A DNA stretch of 64,000 nt, taken from positions 68,187 through 132,186 of the forward strand of contig CDMY01000261.1 of the NCBI GenBank assembly GCA_001179505.1, written 5' to 3'. The translations under genes were made by a program, and so were the position numbers. The notes beneath the pieces were generated by a model. That model had not been told where the DNA came from. It made no database searches and saw nothing but the letters and a program-made list of their open reading frames with translations. Source of the stretch: Vitrella brassicaformis. Lineage: Eukaryota > Sar > Vitrellaceae. This document shows, piece by piece, positions 57,109 through 64,000 of the stretch. Numbering within the stretch: position 1 is the first letter of the stretch; the number at the start of each line of letters is the position of its first letter.

Positions 57109-57566
57109 TGATGGCTGACGGACGTGTACGGGTGCGACTCGACGGCGTGACCAGCAGGCGGCCGGCAGCGAGCGACAAATCTGCAATGCGCCTGCTGTAC
57201 GGCCTCATCAACGCAGGCGCCCTCTACCTGGCCTTCGACGTCTCGACCGCACTCCCCAACGGCAAGACCGTCGACATCATGACCCTCGGCATGGTCACCA
57301 TCAAGGTCACCATGTGCACCCAGAGGTGGACTGTGGTGTGGTATGTGCAGATTCTGAACGCGTTGGTTGCTGGTGGTGCGAAGGTCGTTGGTTTGACACA
57401 CCACACGCAAGGCAGAGACAGCATCGATCCGGTGTTCGTGTTGGGTGGTGGCGAGTGGTGGAGGGGACACCGCCGTCGATTGACAGAGACAGCAGGCGGC
57501 ATATCGCTGCGTGCATTTTATATTTCTGAGTCTCATTTTTCATCATGGATATCTGCTTATGTGTGA
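57109..57566 (+). CDS. Short unrecognised open frame
   Basis: An ATG at 57109 opens M-A-D-G-R-V-R-V-R-L-D-G-V-T and continues through L-L-Y-G-L-I-N-A-G-A-L-Y-L-A-F-D-V and V-D-I-M-T-L-G-M-V-T-I-K-V. The frame is open to 57566 (about 152 codons). A donor-like AG|GTGGAC near 57328 has no acceptor that keeps the frame, so read-through is more likely. The last 35 codons overlap the repeat shared with 56401. Codon use in the first 70 codons looks like the real genes here. It may be a fragment belonging to the kinase-like locus. Confidence 0.35.
57455..57503 (+). repeat. Direct repeat of about 50 bases, right copy
   Basis: Partner of 56401-56450, about 1.05 kb downstream, just before the end of the + strand reading frame at 57566. 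Confidence 0.75.
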
Positions 57567-57842
57567 ATGAATGTGCGCGGACATGAAGCGTCAGCCAATT
57601 TATGTGAAGGTGCTTGACGTCAGTCGACAACAATCACTCACTCGCTCACTCACTCACTCACGCCCATCCATCCATCCATCCGTCGTCTGTCCATTTATCT
57701 GTCTGTCTGTGGTATGCACACACTCACTCTTTGTCTTGTTCTGTTGCAATCACGCACACGACAGGCAGCATGATGCTCAACACAGGATCGACCATAGAGT
57801 GATCAGGGCAGGAACACGAGATCACCATCGCCTAGAAGAGAG

Positions 57843-58862
57843 TCACACACAGACACACACCACACGTCTCGCATGTGCGTATTCATCCACACTGTCCGAC
57901 ACAGTACCGTCGTTGTTGTGTCGGCGGTTCCGGCGGGGCTTTTGTGGGCTCGCCTCTCGCTTGGCGACCTGACACACATGAAACACCATCAAATGCAGAC
58001 GGACATTCACGAGTGACATTGATGCGTGTGCACCTTGGCTCTTTTCTTTGGTTTGGGTTTGGTCTCCTCTTCCTCCTCAGAGATGTGTGCCTCGAGTGAC
58101 GCATGCTCACTCTCGTCAACCTGAGAGACACACACACGTATTCACACACACAGGAAGGTATTCAATGCTTCTCTGCCGCACTGACCTCTCCCAGCTCGGC
58201 GTAGTTGGTGGTTTGGCCAATCATGCGACAAGCACGAGTCGGGCGGCGAGCGGCGACGGCGTCAGTCTGCTTGCGCTGCAGCCACACACAACACATGAAT
58301 GTACTTATGTGTGTCATGTAAGTAAAGGGAGAGTGGTTTGTCTTGGCGCTGACTGTTGTCTTGGTGTTGTTGTCCTTGTTGTCCTTGTTGTCCTTGTCGG
58401 CCTTGTCGTTGGCTGATTCGTTCTCCTGGCTGTCGATCATCGGGTCTCGCTCCTGCATCGTCTGCGCCTGATGCAACCCACGCAGAGCCGTCCAACCGCC
58501 ATCGTCCGGCACCCACACTGACAAGAGTGGGACACAAAATGAGAGAGTGTCAGTCAGTTTGCCGTTTGTGTCTCTCTCTGTCTTTGCTGACTCTTGACTT
58601 TGAGTGTCTTGCTGATGCGGATGTGTGTCAGCTTCCACTTGGTGGCCAGTGCAGTGGTCTGCTTCCTCCTGGACGACTTGCGCCGCACCAGCCTCGCGAG
58701 GTTCTCCTCCTTGACTTGGTGCCGAGCCTGAAACGATGATGTTTGTGTTTGCTTGTCTGCCTCCCCTCTGTGTGTGTGCTGGCTGTGAGTGAGTGCGTGA
58801 GTACATACCTGTGTGAGTAGCGGGTCTTCCTCCCACGGGACGGCACTGGCAGTGACTGACAT
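57843..58862 (-). CDS. Small basic, probably nuclear protein
   Basis: The ATG at 58860-58862 gives M-S-V-T-A-S-A-V-P-W-E-E-D-P-L-L-T-Q. About six exons follow. Exon 2 (~58730-58595) is very basic (R-L-V-R-R-K-S-S-R-R-K-Q). Exon 3 has a W-V-P-D-D-G-G-W-T-A-L-R segment and a Lys/Asp/Asn repeat (D-K-D-N-K-D-N-K-D-N). Later exons read M-I-G-Q-T-T-N-Y-A-E-L-G-E and an acidic-then-basic run (S-E-E-E-E-E-T-K-P-K-P-K-K-R-A-K) that resembles a nuclear localisation signal. The final exon reads A-K-R-E-A-S-P-Q-K-P-R-R-N-R-R and ends near 57843. About 210-230 residues. A chromatin- or RNA-binding role is a guess from composition only. No family recognised. Confidence 0.6.
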
Positions 58863-59480
58863 GATATCGGTCAGTGTGTCGAATGCGTGGTTTCGGTTGA
58901 CTTTGCAGCTTGCGTGCATACATGCGTACGTACGTATTCATCGTGTGCGTGCATCACCATGCGTGATTTCGAATCGTCTCATCATGGGGATACTCCCCGT
59001 CCCGTGAACGCCTGGCTCGATTGTTCATGAGAGGGGAGGGAAGTGTCCCAGCTGCCGGATGGGCCGCTGAGTGTTGTCTGGGTGGCTATGGTGGTGCATT
59101 GCGTGGACCTGTGACCTTGAAGACACGAGATCGACTAGACGACAAACACACGCACGTGCTGCTCATTTATCCAAGCGGGCCATTCAGCACGCACAGCAAA
59201 AGTGGCCACACACACACACACACACACGCATGTCAGTCAAGCTCGTTCACTCACTCGGCAGTCTTGTTGATAAACAGCATCCATCCATCCATCAACTGGT
59301 TGGTCACCCCGCGCCCAGAGTTAACCAGAGATGTGTGAATCAAAGGACGAGCAACACACACATGCACACACAGAGATACCCTGACTGATTAAGCAGCTCA
59401 GCCTGGCTGAGAAAGGAAGCCTCTCCTCCCATCTGCCCACGAGAGAGAGATGGATGACCCGGCCACCCACAGTCTGTCAG
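58863..59480. other. Intergenic region
   Basis: About 620 bases between two minus-strand genes, with a CA run at 59212-59228 and CATC units at 59279-59292. No gene seen. Confidence 0.5.
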
Positions 59481-62400
59481 CTAGTAGAAGACCTCGGGAG
59501 CCATCCAGTGGATGAGGTTAAGCACCCCAAAGAAAATGAGCCCCCCGAAGGCCGTGCACAGCCTTGGCGTCACGCCGTAGAGCGAGATGCCGTTGATGCA
59601 GGCAACCATGTAGAGGGGCTGGGTGCCAAACAGCATCGGCCGGCTCACGTTGAAATGCACCAGCACACGAGAGAAGAGCAACGAGTAGAGCCAGTAGATG
59701 ACCCCCACCCCGCAGTAGAGGAAGAATGACAGCGGAATCAAAACTGTCGACTGCACCAGGATCGCCCAGAAGGGTATCATGTCGTACTGCGGAGCCAGCA
59801 GCGACTCCTGCACAAACAGCACCCGCGACACCAGCTCGTCGACCCACCCTCTCTCCCCCACACCCACAGCCGGCCCCCTATCCACACCCACCATCTCCCA
59901 CTCCCCCACAGGACCAAAAAAATCCTCAGATATCCCTGTCGTTGGGCCGTCAGCCGACATACCGATCAGGTAGCCGTGCAGCAGGATGCCAGCGACCAGG
60001 AAGGTCATGTAGCTGACCAGCAGGAACAGCACGCCCCAGAAGGGCATGTGGCTCCACAATGACGGCCGCCTCACCAGCCCAAGCGCTCTGTGCAAGGGCA
60101 GGGGACGCTCCTCATAGGCTGCGTGAGTGAGGGGCCGGGGGAAGTGCCCGATGCCGCTGCTGATGCGCTGGGTGTTGGTCGACCGGTATGCTGTGTGGCG
60201 GTGAGGGGCCTCCTGCTGGTGTGCAGGGAGGGGGAAGGGCCACATGCGTGTGGACAGCCGGGGGGCGGCGCTGGCGCTTGTCTTGCCGAACGGCCAGATC
60301 CGGCCCTGCTGGTCGATGATGAAAGTCGAGTAGCACGACGCGCTCACGTGGGCCGCACGGATGCCCTGCAATACATACATCACGTCACACCGACAGACAA
60401 AATGAGCGCCAGATCCATGTGCAGTGAGTGCACCCATTCGCCAATCCAGCCACCCACGCACGCACCTGTCTGGAGAGCGCGGTGTTCTGTGAGAACCGGT
60501 CGACGCCCTCGGGTATCTTGAACCCCATGCCGTAGGCGTTGTTCCGGCCCTGGTTGACGGCTTCTGCACCTATGCCGTCGTCGAGCTGGTGTGCCGACAC
60601 CACCCCCAGTTGGCCCTCAGTGTTGCGCCCCCACACGAGCACCCGACCGTCGCGCGTCTGGATGACGGCGTGTGAGTGGCCGGTGTGGTGCGTCACCTCC
60701 TGCCGCATCAGCAGGTGGAAGGCAAAGGACGGAAGGGACCACGCAGGCGAGCAGCTGATGCGCTCGACCTCCACGTGACCCAATCTGCACACAGGACACA
60801 CACACACACACACACACATACCCATTTCACTCCATTTGTGTGTGTGTTACCCACCTGTTAGGCATTCTGAGGCTACATGGCGCCCAGGACAGTTGCCCGC
60901 TGCTCGTGAGAGCCGCATGTGGTATCGTCCGCCGGAAGTGCCACCCGAACATGTAGGCGTGGCCGGCATCATCTACGGCGAAGAAGCCCCTGGGCGCCCT
61001 CGCACTCACGTCCACCACCCGCACGCCACTGAGTGCCGTCACCTCACACGCCTGGACGATCGGCAGCGTGGCCCAGTGAGGCCCGGGAATGAAGGACGGC
61101 GCCTCCCGACTACTGGCGAAGGGCGTGGTGGGCGGCAGGAGGACCTCCCTCTCGGGCCTGAGCAGCGCGCCGGGCTTCATGGGCGTGGGTTTATGGCCGA
61201 GGCTCTCCTGGATGAATGAGCTCATGCCGTGGAACAGGAGGGCCTCCTGCTGCACTCGAGTACTGAGCATCGCCCGGGGCACCAGCAGCCACGACGCATC
61301 GGGGAACAGGCAGGCGCGCCCATCCGTCGACCGGGCGATGTGTGCCACACTCCCAGCCGCTATCTGGGCCACGCCGGCCTCGAGGCCGCAGACGGCCACC
61401 TGGTACCCGGCCATAACGGCCATCCCCAATTCGTCGGTGTGGAAGGGGTTGGCCACCATCAGCACCCCGCCCCTGGCCGTGCGCAGGACCAGTGTGTGCC
61501 ACGGGTTGCAAGCGAACTCAGCCTGCACGATCCGCACCACCTCCACATCGCCATCGTCGACCCACTCGTCCGCGGCCGCCGGTGCTGCCGCTGCTGCTGC
61601 TGATGCTGCTGATGCTGCCGGGCGCGGTATCAACGGGTCAGAGGGGCGTGACTCAATCGGGTCACTCTCCTCCTCTCGTGCCTTGGTCGTAAACAGGGTC
61701 CATGAGCGCTGGGGGGTCCGGTGCGGTGTCGGTGTGGGCGGGGGGCCTGGGGAGGTCTGGGGTGGGATGGGAGCGACAGGGGATGGAGGGTGGCTGTCAG
61801 TGACCACGGGGACGTCAGGCCTGAGGTAATGCAGCGCCCGTCTGGGGTTGAGCAGCCGGTCCGGCCGCAGGAGGAAGAAGAAGTCCCTCAGCTGCTTCGA
61901 CACCCACACGCACCCGTCGGTCGTCACCAGCGCCACATACTCGGCGGAGTTCATGCCGATGCTCATCGACAGACTCGCTATCGCCGGCCGGTCGATGGGG
62001 CGGGGGATGGACAATGGCACGCTGTTTGAACGTGCGGCTGGTTTGAACAGCGTCAGTCGCCGTGGGGGCGGGGGCGGCTGCAGCAGGGCGGAGGGAGGGG
62101 TGAGGGGGAGGATGTTGGATGGGCGCAGGGGGATGTCCACGCGAGTGGGGCCGCCCCCAGTACAGGCATAGAGGGACCCTCTGCGCAGGATCAGTGTGAC
62201 GCCGCCGACGTTCTTGACGAGCACGACGGGATCGGCTCGGCCTCGCCTCGCATGAACAGCCGATCTCTTGGGGGACGCGTCGCCGCCCCTGAGCGGGCTG
62301 TCGGAGAGAGCGGTACCCATCCTCTCGCGATAGCACTCACGGACCTCCATGAAGTGCAGCAGACGCAGCCCCTCGCCCGTCTCCTTTGTGGCGGGCGACA

Positions 62401-64000
62401 CGGGTTCCTCGGCCTCATCTCCACCGGCATCCACCGTAGGGGGGCGTCTCCTGCAGCATCTCGGAAAGTGGCGCCTTGAGGTTGGCCGTGTTGCTTCGGG
62501 GGACTCGTCATCAGGCAAAGGGGGAGGAGATCCGGAGGAAGCAGCGGCGTGCTGCTGCTGCTGCTGCTGGTGGTCATGGTGGTCTGGTGCTTGTGCCGCC
62601 GACGACTCCCCTCCGACGTGTGCAACGGCAGCAAGGGAGGTTGAAGGCGACAGCACGTCAGGCGACGACAAGACAGAAAGCTGCGGCTCGCTGGTCAGCA
62701 CGCCAGCTCCACCCTCCACCACACCCAGCCTGGGCCCTCGCGGTTCATCCCCCGATGAGTGACCCTGGCACTCGCCCTGCCTCCATGGCGCACACCGCCT
62801 CATCTCCGCCCGGGCGGCCTCACCCAGCCGCTGCCTCGCCAGCCCCTCAACCTCTATTGGGGCATGGAGCAACTTCTTCCAGTAGTGGGCAGTCTCGGTC
62901 AGGCTCAAGAGGTCGGGGACCACGTCGAGGAATGACGCGATCTTGATCAGGAGGCTGGAGGGCAGCTCAGACAGCTGAGCTGACGTGAGCCCCTCGCTCC
63001 TGAGTGGCCGGAGGGTCGGTGTGGGCGCGGGGGTGGGCTGGGAGGCCGCAGCCCGGCGCCTGGTGCAAGCGGGCCGGGTGAGTTTGCGGCCTGTGCACCG
63101 GAGGTGGTCTGGGAAAGGGTGGAGAGCGAAGATCTGCCGCATGTCATTCCACAGGGAACGAAGCGACCGCTGCACAAGGAAAAAGCACATGAGACCAAAG
63201 AAAGGAGACAGTCGTTGCTGTCTGTCGCTTCGACCCCTCTCGTGGATGTGAGAACGTGTGGATCGGATCACTGACCTTGGCCATGACAACGCATCCCAGC
63301 CCCAAGACACTCCTGACGATCCACCCGACTGGCGAGTTCATGACGATGATCAGCCAGAATGACACGGCCCGCGCCATGAGCACCCACCACATGCCATCGA
63401 CCTCCACTCCATCCCGCCCGTCGAAGAGTCTGCTCCAGACGTCGCTGCTGTCGCTGCTGCCCCCGTGCGCCGCCTGGTCGGTCATCATGATGAGGTCGCG
63501 GACCACTCCCCAGCCCTCCGAGCACACTATCCACGAGACCACCGTCATGAGCACCCATGGGAAGCTCACTGGCGCCAGCAGCAGGAAGGCCGACACCAGC
63601 AGCAGCTGCCCCAGCGGCCATGACGACATGGCCTCCTCCCTCAGGCTCGTAATGGCGTGCAGGATCGAGTCCATCCGCTGCTCGGTGCGGCCCAGACGGG
63701 CAGAGACGTCCTCTATGAAGCTGTCGATGAGCTGTAGAAGAGGGGACGGTCGGGCGGGTGAGGGTGAGGGTGAGGGTGAGGGGGAGGGTGAGGGTGAGGG
63801 GGGGACAGTGGCCTTTGGGCGGGGAGGGATCGGTCGTGAGTAGAGAGAGGCGAGAAGGTCGGTCGTGTTCTGGTGGATCTCCGTCGCCAGCGTCGAGTTC
63901 ATCCAAAAGGCCGACTGAAAGAAGAGCCACACACACACACAGACACACGCCTCCGTGCACCAGGAAGAGGACGGTGTTTCTGTGTTTGTGTTCCCGCCAC
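59481..64000 (-). CDS. Multi-pass membrane protein with F-box and RCC1-like repeats (5' end beyond the window)
   Basis: Exons on the minus strand: 64000-~63960 (partial), 63917-~63278 (perhaps split), ~63171-60857, 60784-~60468 and 60366-59481 (TAG). Visible length is over 1,300 residues. Order: membrane segments (L-L-L-V-S-A-F-L-L-L-A-P-V-S-F-P-W-V-L; F-W-L-I-I-V-M-N), then an F-box-like motif (L-S-E-L-P-S-S-L-L-I-K-I-A-S-F-L-D, about 62990-62900), a long disordered stretch, RCC1-like blades (H-T-L-V-L-R-T-A-R-G-G-V-L; F-F-A-V-D-D-A-G-H-A-Y-M-F-G; H-S-H-A-V-I-Q-T-R-D-G-R-V-L-V-W-G-R-N) and finally three or more membrane helices (F-W-G-V-L-F-L-L-V-S-Y-M-T-F-L; I-P-L-S-F-F-L-Y-C-G-V-G-V-I-Y-W; L-I-F-F-G-V-L-N-L-I-H-W). 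Splice phases check, for example AG|A TTG GGT between the RCC1 exons. Known: F-boxes recruit SCF ubiquitin ligases and RCC1 propellers bind partners. A membrane-anchored ubiquitin-ligase adaptor is inferred. The + strand GAGGGT run at about 63756-63805 encodes a Pro-Ser repeat. Confidence 0.75.

Noticed and set aside
63756-63805. Telomere-like GAGGGT repeat
   Set aside because: It lies within an open frame of the membrane protein, where it encodes a Pro-Ser repeat, has irregular units, and sits amid genes.
1-64000. tRNA, rRNA, transposase or reverse-transcriptase genes
   Set aside because: I looked for T-loop motifs, mobile-element catalytic motifs and long terminal repeats by eye and saw none convincing. 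A covariance or profile search would be decisive.

Overview
This is a nuclear window from a eukaryote with dense, intron-rich genes. Almost every gene is cut into short exons by GT-AG introns of about 50-150 bases, and most introns carry TG/CT runs before the acceptor. Intergenic DNA is short and full of CTGT, GGAT, CAGT and CA simple repeats. A Kelch-MORC fusion (an architecture known from apicomplexans), a probable signal-plus-transit leader on a small protein, and the GC-rich, microsatellite-laden style suggest a photosynthetic relative of apicomplexans, a chromerid such as Vitrella. That assignment is inference; no rRNA or organelle marker is present.

Layout. 1-9 kb: the 3' end of an unknown gene (+), an unknown protein (-), eIF3 subunit M (+) and a many-exon coiled-coil gene (-). 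8.9-17.9 kb: a large Kelch/GHKL-ATPase MORC gene (+) with a 300-base assembly gap. 18.5-21.7 kb: succinate-semialdehyde-dehydrogenase-type ALDH (-). 21.9-23.6 kb: a secreted protein with three copies of a four-cysteine module (+). 24.8-32.2 kb: two copies of a glycine/coiled-coil gene (+), the second frame-broken, enclosing a small secreted Cys-containing gene (+) and a weak minus-strand gene. 32.5-34.2 kb: an unknown, possibly secreted protein (-). 34.2-43.7 kb: simple-repeat-rich DNA with no gene I can support. 43.7-53.3 kb: a Ser-rich protein (-), a small probably plastid-targeted protein (+), an ARF-family GTPase (-), a coiled-coil protein (+) and an ankyrin protein (-). 54.0-57.6 kb: a broken kinase-like locus (+). 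57.8-58.9 kb: a small basic protein (-). 59.5 kb to the right edge: a membrane protein with F-box and RCC1-like domains (-), running off the window.

The genes do not form a pathway. The organisation itself is notable. Strands alternate, giving many head-to-head pairs with 0.2-0.7 kb between start codons. The exact octamer TGCGAGCT occurs eight times in my reading, always inside these head-to-head intervals. Simple repeats are strand-asymmetric: TG/CTGT type on the sense strand of transcribed regions, flipping to CA/CAGA where a convergent gene begins. These two signals are the best candidates for undescribed biology here. After them come the altered catalytic motif of the MORC, the F-box/RCC1/multi-pass membrane fusion, and the phase-1 four-cysteine modules.
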